A DNA stretch of 9,084 bases, taken from Nonomuraea sp. Lineage in GTDB: Bacteria; Actinomycetota; Actinomycetes; Streptosporangiales; Streptosporangiaceae. Both the position numbers and the translations under genes were made by a program. Below the pieces are notes generated by a model, which saw only the letters and a program-made list of their open reading frames with translations, made no database searches and was not told the DNA's origin. Position 1 is the first letter of the stretch; each line of letters begins with the position of its first letter. The stretch covers positions 1 through 9,084 of the forward strand of contig JABFVJ010000166.1 in the NCBI GenBank assembly GCA_013362835.1, given 5' to 3'. Positions 1-6,008 of this stretch are shown here, piece after piece.

Positions 1-142
1 ACGCCAGGGGGACCGCCGCCGCGATCGCCACCAGCGGGAGCCCCACGACCAGTCCGAACGTGACGAGCTCCGCCTTGGATTTGGGTTCGGGTTCGAAATC
101 GGGCTTCGGGGCAGGTGCTGAGCGCTCGGCGAGAACGGTCAT
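1..142 (-). CDS. N-terminus of probable acyl-CoA/fatty acid desaturase (partial)
   Basis: Only the first 47 codons are in the window; the gene continues beyond position 1. The ATG (codon at 142-140) is preceded by a near-perfect ribosome binding site, GGAGGT, seven bases upstream, which fixes the start. The visible protein has a Pro/Lys/Glu-rich hydrophilic start (residues about 8-25) followed by a hydrophobic stretch of Leu, Val, Ala and Gly (about 27-47) that reads as the first transmembrane helix. This layout matches the start of actinobacterial membrane fatty acid (stearoyl-CoA delta-9 type) desaturases. The tandem palindromes at 184-210 and the neighbouring tRNA-Gln/glmU block also fit my memory of desaturase loci in streptomycetes. 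The diagnostic His boxes lie outside the window, so the product is an inference; another small membrane protein is possible. Confidence 0.55.
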   Translation of the reverse strand, partial: MTVLAERSAPAPKPDFEPEPKSKAELVTFGLVVGLPLVAIAAAVPLA

Positions 143-183
143 GGGCTACCTCCAACGGCATGTATGAGGGTGAATGTCCTGGC

Positions 184-210
184 TACGCAACCGTAACCTA
201 CGCCATCGTA
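184..210 (-). promoter_or_regulatory. Tandem TACG-N4-CGTA operator upstream of the desaturase
   Basis: Two palindromes of the form TACG-N4-CGTA lie side by side: 184-195 (TACGCAACCGTA) and 199-210 (TACGCCATCGTA), centres 15 bp apart. They sit 42-68 bp upstream of the ATG at 142, where promoter elements of that gene are expected. Paired, closely spaced palindromes are typical of TetR-family repressors that bind as two dimers, and actinobacterial fatty acid desaturase genes are commonly next to and controlled by such regulators. The repeats are seen directly; the regulator and its ligand are inference. No convincing -35/-10 pair could be chosen on the minus strand. Confidence 0.6.
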
Positions 211-434
211 AGTAAGGAAGCCCTAAGCCGTGGATGTCACATAGGTGAAGGACGGCCGAGCGAGGTGAGTGGACTTCCTCACTTGCGGCCTTTCGGACGG
301 TCTGTTATGCGCGCTACCCCTTCGAGCCGGAGGTATTCGCGGGTGCGCGCGAGGCGGGAGAGAATTAAGGGCGCATACGCCCGCGCGGGCTCGGTATCGT
401 AGGGGCTGTGCCGGACGCCACGGTGGCCGGCCCG
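211..434. other. Non-coding gap between the divergent desaturase and tRNA-Gln
   Basis: No believable gene was found here. ORFs crossing it lack a good ribosome binding site and recognisable content. It should hold the tRNA promoter: TATCGT at 395-400 could be its -10 box, but no matching -35 stands out. Small palindromes are present, such as TCACATAGGTGA (237-248), and a 5-bp inverted repeat GTGAG/CTCAC (265-269 and 278-282). Their role is unknown. Confidence 0.4.
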
Positions 435-506
435 TCCCGGATCGTCTAATCGGCAGGACAAGTGGTTTTGGTCCACTTTGTAGGGGTTCGAGTCCTCTTC
501 CGGGAG
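435..506 (+). tRNA. tRNA-Gln, anticodon TTG
   Basis: The 72-nt sequence folds as a full cloverleaf. The acceptor stem is TCCCGGA (435-441) with TCCGGGA (499-505). The D-arm GTCT...GGAC closes around an AATCGGCA loop. The anticodon stem AGTGG/CCACT encloses the loop TTTTGGT, with anticodon TTG at 468-470 (reads CAA and by wobble CAG). The T-arm AGGGG/CCTCT has the loop TTCGAGT. The discriminator base is G506 and the CCA end is not encoded. A tRNA-Gln just upstream of glmU is a familiar arrangement in actinobacteria, including mycobacteria. It is transcribed towards glmU, 136 bases before its start. Confidence 0.96.
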
Positions 507-531
507 CCTTGACGCTCGTCCCGCGGCTCCC
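502..531 (+). other. Inverted repeat spanning the tRNA-Gln 3' end
   Basis: GGGAGCC (502-508) is perfectly complementary to GGCTCCC (525-531), with a 16-nt loop. The 5' arm includes the last four acceptor-stem bases and the discriminator of the tRNA, so the hairpin would compete with the tRNA fold. It could be a tRNA processing or termination element; there is no T-run after it. The pairing is seen directly, its function is not known. Confidence 0.4.
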
Positions 532-560
532 CCGGGCGAGAGAGTTCCGGTCCGGGCAGG

Positions 561-566
561 TATCCT
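561..566 (+). promoter_or_regulatory. Possible -10 box for glmU
   Basis: TATCCT resembles the TANNNT -10 consensus and would place a start of transcription near 573, about 70 bases before the glmU GTG and just before the leader hairpin. No good -35 hexamer lies 16-18 bases upstream, so this is only a suggestion. Transcription from the tRNA promoter may also reach glmU. Confidence 0.22.
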
Positions 567-578
567 CACGGTGTCGGG

Positions 579-612
579 AGGGTTGCGGTGCGGTGGCCGC
601 GTCGGCAACCCT
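579..612 (+). other. Hairpin in the glmU 5' leader
   Basis: AGGGTTGC (579-586) pairs perfectly with GCAACCCT (605-612). Inside it GCGG (590-593) pairs with CCGC (597-600) over a TGG loop, giving a two-part stem with a small internal loop. It lies 30 bases before the glmU start and is not followed by T residues, so it is not a standard intrinsic terminator. It may stabilise or regulate the mRNA. Confidence 0.5.
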
Positions 613-642
613 GATCCGTCCAGTCACAGGGAGCCTCAGTCC

Positions 643-2094
643 GTGAGTGTGCCGCGCCCGGCAGCCGTCATCGTCCTCGCCGCCGGCGAGGGCACCCGGA
701 TGAAGAGCCAGACCCCGAAAGTCCTCCACGAGCTGTGCGGCCGCGCGTTGGTCGACCACATGCTCGCCTCCGCCCGCGACCTCGGTCCCGAGCAGCTCAT
801 CGTGGTGATCGGCCACGCGCTCGAACAGGTCGGCGGCCATCTGGCCGCCACCAGCCCCGACGCGCGCGCCGTCGTCCAGCGTGAGCAGCGCGGCACCGGC
901 CACGCCGTCCGCACCGTCCTCGAAGAGGTCGGCACGATCTCCGGCACCGTCCTCGTCACCTACGGCGACGTGCCGCTCCTGCGTGCCCGCACCCTCGCCA
1001 CGCTGCTCGGCAAACACGCCGACGACGGCAACGCCGTCACCGTGCTGACCGCCGAGGTGCCCGATCCGACCGGCTACGGGCGGATCATCCGCGACCCCTC
1101 CGGCGCCGTGCTGGAGATCGTCGAGGAGAAGGACGCCACACCCGAGCAGCGCGCCGTCAAGGAGATGAACTCCGGCATCTACGCCTTCGACGGCCTCCTG
1201 CTCGCCGACGCCGTCAAGCGCGTGTCCACCGACAACGCCCAGGGCGAGGAATACCTCACCGACGTGCTGTCCATCCTGCGCGGCGACGGCCACCGGGTCG
1301 GCGCCTGCGTGGCCGCCGACCACATCGAGGTCGAGGGCGTCAACGACCGCGTCCAGCTCGCCTTCGCCCGTAAGGTGCTCAACCAGCGCCTGCTGGAGGA
1401 GCACATGCGCGCCGGCGTCACCGTCATCGACCCGGCCAGTACGTGGGTCGACGTCGGCGTCGAGATCGCGCCCGACGCCGTCGTCCACCCCGGCACCCAG
1501 CTCCACGGCCACACGGTCGTCGAGACCGGCGCCGAGGTCGGCCCGGCCACCACGCTGACCGACACCCGCGTCGGCGAGCGCGCCGTCGTGCGCAACTCCG
1601 TCTGCGACAGCGCCGAGATCGGCCCCGAGGCCAACGTCGGCCCCTACGCCTACCTGCGCCCCGGCACCGTCCTCGGCCGCAAGTCCAAGGCCGGCACGTT
1701 CGTCGAGATGAAGAACACCAAGGTCGGCGAACGTTCCAAGGTCCCCCACCTGTCCTACGCCGGCGACGCCACGATCGGCCAGGACGTCAACATCGGGGCC
1801 TCCACCGTCTTCGTCAACTACGACGGGGTCGACAAACACCACACCACCGTGGGCGACGGCGCGTTCGTCGGCTGCGACACCATGCTCATCGCCCCCGTGA
1901 CGATCGGCGACGGCGCCAACACCGCGGCCGGATCCGTGATCGTCAACGACGTACCCCCAGGGGCGATGGGCGTGGCCAGGGCGCGACAGCGCAACATCGA
2001 GAAATGGGTCTTGCGCAAGCGCGCGGGCACGAAGTCGGCCGCCGCCGCCGAACGGGCGCTGGCCGAGCGAGCACAGCAGGAGAACGAACAGTGA
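643..2094 (+). CDS. glmU: Bifunctional UDP-GlcNAc pyrophosphorylase / GlcN-1-P acetyltransferase GlmU
   Basis: GlmU makes UDP-N-acetylglucosamine for peptidoglycan in two steps: acetylation of glucosamine-1-phosphate with acetyl-CoA, then uridylyl transfer from UTP. The 483-residue protein has the usual two domains. The N-terminal pyrophosphorylase shows LAAGEGTRMKS (12-22), Lys26, QRGTGHA (82-88) and YGDVP (107-111). The C-terminal left-handed beta-helix (from about 260) is built of hexapeptide repeats. By homology to the E. coli enzyme with an offset of six, Arg339, Lys357, catalytic His369, Tyr372, Asn383, Asn392 and Lys398 are all present, so both activities should be intact. The GTG at 643 is chosen because AGGGAG (628-633) lies nine bases upstream and the family motif starts nine residues into the conserved sequence. 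An in-frame GTG at 571 lacks this site and would put the leader hairpin in the coding region. The stop overlaps the prs start by 4 nt (GTGA). Confidence 0.97.
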   Translation: MSVPRPAAVIVLAAGEGTRMKSQTPKVLHELCGRALVDHMLASARDLGPEQLIVVIGHALEQVGGHLAATSPDARAVVQREQRGTGHAVRTVLEEVGTISGTVLVTYGDVPLLRARTLATLLGKHADDGNAVTVLTAEVPDPTGYGRIIRDPSGAVLEIVEEKDATPEQRAVKEMNSGIYAFDGLLLADAVKRVSTDNAQGEEYLTDVLSILRGDGHRVGACVAADHIEVEGVNDRVQLAFARKVLNQRLLEEHMRAGVTVIDPASTWVDVGVEIAPDAVVHPGTQLHGHTVVETGAEVGPATTLTDTRVGERAVVRNSVCDSAEIGPEANVGPYAYLRPGTVLGRKSKAGTFVEMKNTKVGERSKVPHLSYAGDATIGQDVNIGASTVFVNYDGVDKHHTTVGDGAFVGCDTMLIAPVTIGDGANTAAGSVIVNDVPPGAMGVARARQRNIEKWVLRKRAGTKSAAAAERALAERAQQENEQ

Positions 2095-3068
2095 CCAGCA
2101 TCAAACAGCCGGGCGAGAAGAACCTCATGCTCTTCTCCGGCCGGGCCTACCCGGAGCTGGCCGAAGAGGTCGCCGAACACGTCGGCGTCTCGCTCACCCC
2201 CACCAAACTGATCGACTTCGCCAACGGCGAGATCTACGCCCGCTACCTCGAATCCGTCCGCGGCTGCGACGCGTTCGTGATCCAGAGCCACACCGGTCCC
2301 ATCAACAAGTGGATCATGGAACAGCTCATCATGGTCGACGCGCTCAAGCGGGCCTCCGCCAAGCGCATCACCGTGGTCATGCCGTTCTTCGGCTACGCCC
2401 GCCAGGACAAGAAGGGCCGCGGCCGCGAGCCCATCACCGCCAGGCTGATGGCCGACCTGTTCAAGACCGCGGGCGCCGACCGGCTCATGTCGATCGACCT
2501 GCACACCTCGCAGATCCAGGGCTTCTTCGACGGCCCGGTCGACCACCTGTTCGCGATGCCGGTCCTGGAGAGCTACCTCAAGAACAAGCTCGACCTGGAG
2601 AGCACCACGGTCGTCTCGCCCGACACCGGCCGCGTACGCCTGTCCGAGCGCTGGGCCGACACCCTCGGCACCCCGCTCGCGTTCATCCACAAGCGCCGCG
2701 ACCTCGACGTGGCCAACTCGGTGAAGGTCAGCGAGGTCGTCGGCAAGGTCCGCGGCCGCACCTGCGTGCTGATCGACGACATGATCGACACCGCGGGCAC
2801 GATCTGCAAGGCCGCCGACGCCCTCTACGAGCAGGGCGCCACCAACGTGATCGTCGCCGCCACCCACGCGGTCTTCTCCGACCCGGCCGTCGACCGGCTG
2901 AAGAACTCCCGCATCTCCGAGGTCATCGTCACCAACACGCTGCCGTTGTCGCAGGCCAACCGCTTCGACAAGCTCACGGTCCTGTCGATCGCGCCGCTGA
3001 TCGCGCGCGCGGTCACGGAGGTCTTCACCGACGGCTCGGTGACGAGCCTGTTCGAGGGCGACACCTGA
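2091..3068 (+). CDS. prs: Ribose-phosphate pyrophosphokinase (PRPP synthetase)
   Basis: Makes 5-phosphoribosyl-1-pyrophosphate from ribose-5-phosphate and ATP, the precursor of nucleotides, histidine, tryptophan, NAD and (in actinobacteria) decaprenyl-phosphoryl arabinose. The 325-residue cytosolic protein has the normal length. Visible motifs are FFGYARQDKK in the ATP-binding region, DLHTSQIQGFFD starting at residue 136, the catalytic flexible-loop KRRD (201-204), and the PRPP-binding loop LIDDMIDTAGT (227-237). All expected catalytic features are present. The GTG start overlaps the glmU stop as GTGA, with AGGAG eight bases upstream inside the glmU end, so the two are very likely translationally coupled. 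This glmU-prs pairing is conserved in actinobacteria and other bacteria. Confidence 0.96.
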   Translation: MTSIKQPGEKNLMLFSGRAYPELAEEVAEHVGVSLTPTKLIDFANGEIYARYLESVRGCDAFVIQSHTGPINKWIMEQLIMVDALKRASAKRITVVMPFFGYARQDKKGRGREPITARLMADLFKTAGADRLMSIDLHTSQIQGFFDGPVDHLFAMPVLESYLKNKLDLESTTVVSPDTGRVRLSERWADTLGTPLAFIHKRRDLDVANSVKVSEVVGKVRGRTCVLIDDMIDTAGTICKAADALYEQGATNVIVAATHAVFSDPAVDRLKNSRISEVIVTNTLPLSQANRFDKLTVLSIAPLIARAVTEVFTDGSVTSLFEGDT

Positions 3069-3079
3069 GCGAGTAAACT
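3051..3079 (+). promoter_or_regulatory. Possible promoter for rplY at the end of prs
   Basis: TAAACT (3074-3079) fits the TANNNT -10 pattern and stands out in GC-rich surroundings. A poor -35, TTCGAG (3051-3056), is 17 bases upstream inside prs. Transcription from here would begin near 3086 and give an RNA leader of about 80 bases before rplY. The weak -35 keeps confidence low. Confidence 0.3.
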
Positions 3080-3088
3080 AGCCGGGTT

Positions 3089-3130
3089 GCGCTCGTAACG
3101 CCTTCCGCTAGGGCGGGTGAGGGGGAGCGC
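3089..3130 (+). other. Inverted repeats in the rplY leader
   Basis: GCGCTC (3089-3094) pairs with GAGCGC (3125-3130), and inside this CGCC (3099-3102) pairs with GGCG (3112-3115). A nested stem would thus form in the 98-base gap between prs and rplY. It could be a ribosomal-protein leader element, an attenuator for prs readthrough or simply GC-rich chance; the stems are short. Confidence 0.35.
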
Positions 3131-3166
3131 GCCACCTTTCCGGTCTCTGCATCCCTAGGAGATGTC

Positions 3167-3796
3167 GTGTCTGAAGTTCGTATCGCCGCCGAGCCGCGCA
3201 CCGTGTTCGGCAAGGGCGCCGCTCGCAAGATCCGCCGCGCCGACAAGGTGCCCGCCGTTCTCTACGGGCACGGCATCGACCCCAAGCACCTGACCCTGCC
3301 CGGCCACGAGGTGCTGCTCGCGCTCCGCACGCCCAACGTGCTGATCCGCCTCCAGGGTGACGGCGTCGACGAGCTCGCCCTGCCCAAGGGCGTGCAGCGC
3401 GACCCGATCAAGGGCTTCGTCGAGCACGTCGACCTGATCCTGGTCAAGCGCGGCGAGAAGGTCACGGTCGAGATCCCGGTCACCACGACCGGCGACGTCA
3501 ACTCCGAGGGCCTGCTCGACCAGCAGCTCGTCTCGATCGCCGTCGAGGCCGAGGCCACCCACATCCCGACCGGCGTCGAGGTCGACGTCGAGGGCATGGA
3601 GATCGGCACCGTGATCACCGCCGCGCAGCTCCCGCTGCCCGAGGGCACCACGCTGATCGCCGACCCCGAGGCCGTGATCCTCCACGTCATCAACAAGCCG
3701 ACCGAGGAGCCCGCCGAGGAGGCCGCAGAGGCCGCCGAGGGCGAGACCGCCGAGGCCGAGACCGAGGGCGAGACCGCCGAGGCCGCTGCCGAATAA
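3167..3796 (+). CDS. rplY: 50S ribosomal protein L25/general stress protein Ctc (long TL5 form)
   Basis: Binds 5S rRNA in the large ribosomal subunit. The 209-residue protein is the long two-domain (Ctc/TL5) form. An N-terminal L25 domain (about 5-92) includes RTVFGKGAARKIRRADKVPA and VLYGHG, and a C-terminal beta-rich domain (about 96-182) follows. The last 25-30 residues are an acidic Glu/Ala/Thr tail of low complexity, usual in actinobacterial members. The GTG start has GGAG (3158-3161) five bases upstream. It sits between prs and pth as in other actinobacteria, which supports the call. A leader with inverted repeats precedes it and a strong hairpin follows it, so it may be transcribed partly on its own. 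A 21-nt coding repeat lies in the tail. Confidence 0.96.
   Translation: MSEVRIAAEPRTVFGKGAARKIRRADKVPAVLYGHGIDPKHLTLPGHEVLLALRTPNVLIRLQGDGVDELALPKGVQRDPIKGFVEHVDLILVKRGEKVTVEIPVTTTGDVNSEGLLDQQLVSIAVEAEATHIPTGVEVDVEGMEIGTVITAAQLPLPEGTTLIADPEAVILHVINKPTEEPAEEAAEAAEGETAEAETEGETAEAAAE
3737..3784 (+). repeat. Direct repeat encoding EGETAEA in the L25 tail
   Basis: An exact 21-nt sequence at 3737-3757 recurs at 3764-3784, a period of 27 nt or nine codons, so the protein contains EGETAEA twice. This fits slippage or duplication within an acidic tail and keeps the reading frame. Confidence 0.8.
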
Positions 3797-3810
3797 GGAC
3801 GTCCCGCGAG

Positions 3811-3835
3811 CGGGGGTGGCGCGAGGCCGCCCCCG
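3811..3835 (+). terminator. Strong hairpin between rplY and pth, probable (partial) terminator
   Basis: CGGGGGTGGC (3811-3820) pairs with GCCGCCCCCG (3826-3835) as a 10-bp stem with one G-U pair and a five-base loop, starting 15 bases after the rplY stop. It is followed only by TT and then mixed bases. That fits the U-poor hairpin terminators common in high-GC actinobacteria. It ends 20 bases before the pth ATG and leaves the pth ribosome binding site free, so pth either depends on readthrough or has a promoter not recognised here. Confidence 0.6.
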
Positions 3836-3855
3836 TTCCGCTGTAAGGGGAGCAC

Positions 3856-4440
3856 ATGGACCGCTGGCTGATCGTGGGTCTGGGCAATCCGGGGCCCGAA
3901 TACGCGGGCAACAGGCACAACGCGGGCTTCATGGTGCTCGACGAGCTGGCCGCGCGGGCCGGCGGGCGGTTCAAGGCGCACAAGAGCAGGTCCGAGGTGC
4001 TGGAGACGCGGGCCGCGATCCTGGCCAAGCCGCTCACGTACATGAACCTGTCGGGCGGGCCGGTCAAGGCGCTCGCCGACTTCTACAAGATCGGCCCCGA
4101 CAAGCTGATCGTCGTCCACGACGAGCTCGACGTGCCCTACGGCGCGCTGCGCGCCAAGCTCGGCGGCGGCGACAACGGCCACAACGGGCTCAAGTCCATC
4201 ACCAAGGTGCTCGGCACCCGCGACTACCTGCGGGTCCGCTTCGGCATCGGCCGCCCGCCCGGCCGCATGGACCCGGCCTCCTTCGTCCTGCGCGACTTCG
4301 CCACCGCCGAGCGCAAGGACCTGCCCTTCCTCGTCGACCGGGGCGCCGACGTGGTGGAGTCGCTGATGACCCGCGGCCTGGAAGTCACGCAGAACGACTT
4401 CCACCGGTCTGATCTGAACATTTCCGGCCCTCCTCGCTGA
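3856..4440 (+). CDS. pth: Peptidyl-tRNA hydrolase
   Basis: Cleaves the ester bond of peptidyl-tRNAs released by stalled or aborted translation, recycling tRNA; an essential cytosolic enzyme. The 194 residues match the usual length. Conserved motifs are [10 protein letters not shown] (7-16), RHNAG with catalytic His21, YMNLSG with Asn64, HDELDVPYG with Asp89, and [12 protein letters not shown] with His109 and Asn110. These correspond to the E. coli substrate-binding and catalytic residues. Asn19 replaces the common Thr just before RHN, a mild change. The ATG has a purine-rich AAGGGGAG (3845-3852) only three bases upstream. It follows rplY as in other actinobacteria and marks the end of the conserved housekeeping block. 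Confidence 0.97.
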   Translation: MDRWLIVGLGNPGPEYAGNRHNAGFMVLDELAARAGGRFKAHKSRSEVLETRAAILAKPLTYMNLSGGPVKALADFYKIGPDKLIVVHDELDVPYGALRAKLGGGDNGHNGLKSITKVLGTRDYLRVRFGIGRPPGRMDPASFVLRDFATAERKDLPFLVDRGADVVESLMTRGLEVTQNDFHRSDLNISGPPR

Positions 4441-4466
4441 TCACCACATAGAACCGTTCGCCGCCT

Positions 4467-4491
4467 GTCGCGCCGCACACGCGACTACGAT
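4467..4491 (+). promoter_or_regulatory. Possible promoter/operator ahead of the glycosyltransferase-cys unit
   Basis: TACGAT (4486-4491) fits the actinobacterial -10 consensus, 42 bases before the GTG at 4533. Just ahead of it is a perfect 6-bp inverted repeat GTCGCG/CGCGAC (4467-4472 and 4480-4485, loop 7), in the spacer position. This could be an operator, or a short terminator for pth. No good -35 is visible. Confidence 0.3.
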
Positions 4492-4522
4492 CTGTGACTG
4501 TCCGTTGCGGGAATGGACACAT

Positions 4523-4527
4523 GGAGG
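4523..4527 (+). promoter_or_regulatory. Ribosome binding site setting the GTG 4533 start
   Basis: GGAGG lies five bases before the GTG at 4533 and is the best Shine-Dalgarno match in this stretch. It favours 4533 over the in-frame GTG 4494, ATG 4521 (which the site itself would overlap) and ATG 4578. Confidence 0.65.
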
Positions 4528-4532
4528 CGTGC

Positions 4533-6008
4533 GTGCACGGCGGAGCTCGGGCTCGCGAGGCCCGTGGTGAAGGGCTGATGACCCTGGTCGAGACCACTTC
4601 TTGGCGGGTCGGTCCGGGCACTCCCGCGTGGATGCGCGCCTATCGGTTCCGCGCCGTCGCCGGCGACCTGTGCGGGGCGGGCATCGGGTCCGCCGCCGCC
4701 TTCTGCGGCAGGTTCGGCGGGTTCACGCCGTACGCGCTGCCGTACCTGCTGGTCAGCGTGGCGTTGCCGTGGGTGTGGATCTGCGCGGTCGCGCTCAATC
4801 GGGCGTACGAGCCGCGCATGATCGGGGTCGGCTCCGAGGAGTTCCGCCGGGTCGTCCACGCCGGTGTCGCTCTGACCGCGGCCACCGCCATCGGCTCCTA
4901 CGTGACCAAGACCGACGTCGCCCGCGGCTACGTGGTGCTCGCGCTGCCGCTGGTCACGCTGCTCACGCTGATCCTGCGCTACCGGCTGCGGCGTTCGCTC
5001 AACCGCCGCAGGGCGACCGGCGCCTGCATGCGCCGGGTGGTCGCGGTCGGCCACCCCGCCTCGATCGCCGAGCTGGTGCAGCTCTTCCGCAGGGAACGCC
5101 ACCACGGCATGGACGTCGTGGCCGCCTGCGTGCCCAGGGGCGACACGGGAGCGGCCCTGGCCGGGGTGCCCGTGGCCGGCGACTTCACCGACGTGCCGCT
5201 CGTCGTCGACCAGGTGCGCGCCGACACCGTGGCGGTGCTGGCCTGCCCCGAGATGGACGGCGACGCGCTGCGCCGCCTCGCCTGGCGTCTGGAGCGCACC
5301 CACACCGAGCTGGTCGTCGCCCCCGCGCTGATGGACGTGGCCGGGCCGCGCACGATGATCCGCCCGGCCGCCGGGCTGCCGCTCCTGCACGTCGAGCATC
5401 CCGAGCTGACCGGCGCCAGGCAACTGGTCAAGAACGTCTTCGACCGCCTGGTCGCCGCCGGGCTGCTGGTGCTGCTGTCGCCGCTGCTGGTGGGCCTGGC
5501 CGTGGCCGTACGCGGCACGAGCCCTGGGCCCGCGCTGTTCCGCCAGGTCAGGATCGGCAAGGACGGCAGGCCGTTCACCATGCTCAAGTTCCGTACGATG
5601 CGGCGCGGCTCCGAGCAGCAGAAGATCACCCTGGTCAGCGACCGCGACGGGCTGCTCTTCAAGATCCGCAACGATCCGCGCGTCACCCCGCTCGGCGCCC
5701 TGATGCGCAGGCACTCGCTCGACGAACTGCCCCAGCTCATCAACGTCGTCCTCGGACACATGTCCCTCGTCGGCCCCCGCCCCCCTCTGCCGGAGGAGGT
5801 GGCGCGCTACGGTGACGACGTGCGGAGAAGACTGCTGGTACGCCCCGGGCTGACCGGGCTGTGGCAAGTCAGTGGACGATCTGACCTATCGTGGGAGGAA
5901 TCCGTCCGTCTCGACCTGCGTTACGTGGAGAACTGGTCCCTCACCCTGGACCTCCAGATCCTGTGGAAGACTTGGTCGGCTGTCGCCCGCGGGCAAGGAG
6001 CATACTGA
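4533..6008 (+). CDS. Polyprenyl glycosylphosphotransferase (exopolysaccharide-initiating sugar transferase)
   Basis: Transfers a sugar-1-phosphate from a nucleotide sugar to undecaprenyl or another polyprenyl phosphate, the first membrane step of exopolysaccharide or glycan assembly. The 491-residue protein has the long architecture of this family. Four predicted N-terminal membrane segments (about 41-58, 66-88, 106-122, 130-148) are followed by a soluble nucleotide-binding-like region starting at VVAVGHPAS. A further hydrophobic segment (about 306-330) then leads into the conserved bacterial sugar transferase domain. That domain contains KFRTM (352-356), DELPQL (397-402) with the Asp-Glu pair thought to be catalytic, SLVGPRP, and PGLTGLWQVSGRSD (438-451). 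The sugar substrate cannot be read from the sequence. Its stop overlaps the cysQ start (TGATG), so its product and CysQ are probably made together, hinting at a sulfated glycan. ATG 4578 is a possible alternative start. Confidence 0.92.
   Translation: MHGGARAREARGEGLMTLVETTSWRVGPGTPAWMRAYRFRAVAGDLCGAGIGSAAAFCGRFGGFTPYALPYLLVSVALPWVWICAVALNRAYEPRMIGVGSEEFRRVVHAGVALTAATAIGSYVTKTDVARGYVVLALPLVTLLTLILRYRLRRSLNRRRATGACMRRVVAVGHPASIAELVQLFRRERHHGMDVVAACVPRGDTGAALAGVPVAGDFTDVPLVVDQVRADTVAVLACPEMDGDALRRLAWRLERTHTELVVAPALMDVAGPRTMIRPAAGLPLLHVEHPELTGARQLVKNVFDRLVAAGLLVLLSPLLVGLAVAVRGTSPGPALFRQVRIGKDGRPFTMLKFRTMRRGSEQQKITLVSDRDGLLFKIRNDPRVTPLGALMRRHSLDELPQLINVVLGHMSLVGPRPPLPEEVARYGDDVRRRLLVRPGLTGLWQVSGRSDLSWEESVRLDLRYVENWSLTLDLQILWKTWSAVARGQGAY

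Noticed and set aside
571..642. Earlier GTG start for glmU
   Set aside because: No Shine-Dalgarno ahead of it, and the extra 24 residues would be coded by the leader hairpin; GTG 643 has AGGGAG at nine bases.
269..646. Small plus-strand open frame across the tRNA
   Set aside because: It reads through a perfect tRNA cloverleaf and shows no domain or good ribosome binding site.
223..1842. Long open frame on the minus strand opposite glmU (539 codons)
   Set aside because: It runs across a tRNA and lies antisense to an unmistakable glmU. Its composition (Asp, Gly, Val, Ala, His rich) is what a GC-biased complement gives.
1443..2090. N-terminal extension of prs inside glmU
   Set aside because: Arg/Pro/His-rich out-of-frame translation of glmU; the GTG at 2091 has a proper ribosome binding site and gives the family length.
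1818..2867. Minus-strand open frame opposite glmU end and prs
   Set aside because: Antisense to two strongly conserved genes, no recognisable motif, composition typical of a GC-rich shadow.
4494..4532. Earlier start for the glycosylphosphotransferase (GTG 4494 or ATG 4521)
   Set aside because: GTG 4494 would lie at about the expected transcription start, and ATG 4521 overlaps the GGAGG that serves GTG 4533.
4485..5867. Minus-strand open frame opposite the glycosylphosphotransferase (460 codons)
   Set aside because: Gln/His/Gly/Ala/Arg-rich shadow without domains; the plus-strand gene has clear family motifs.
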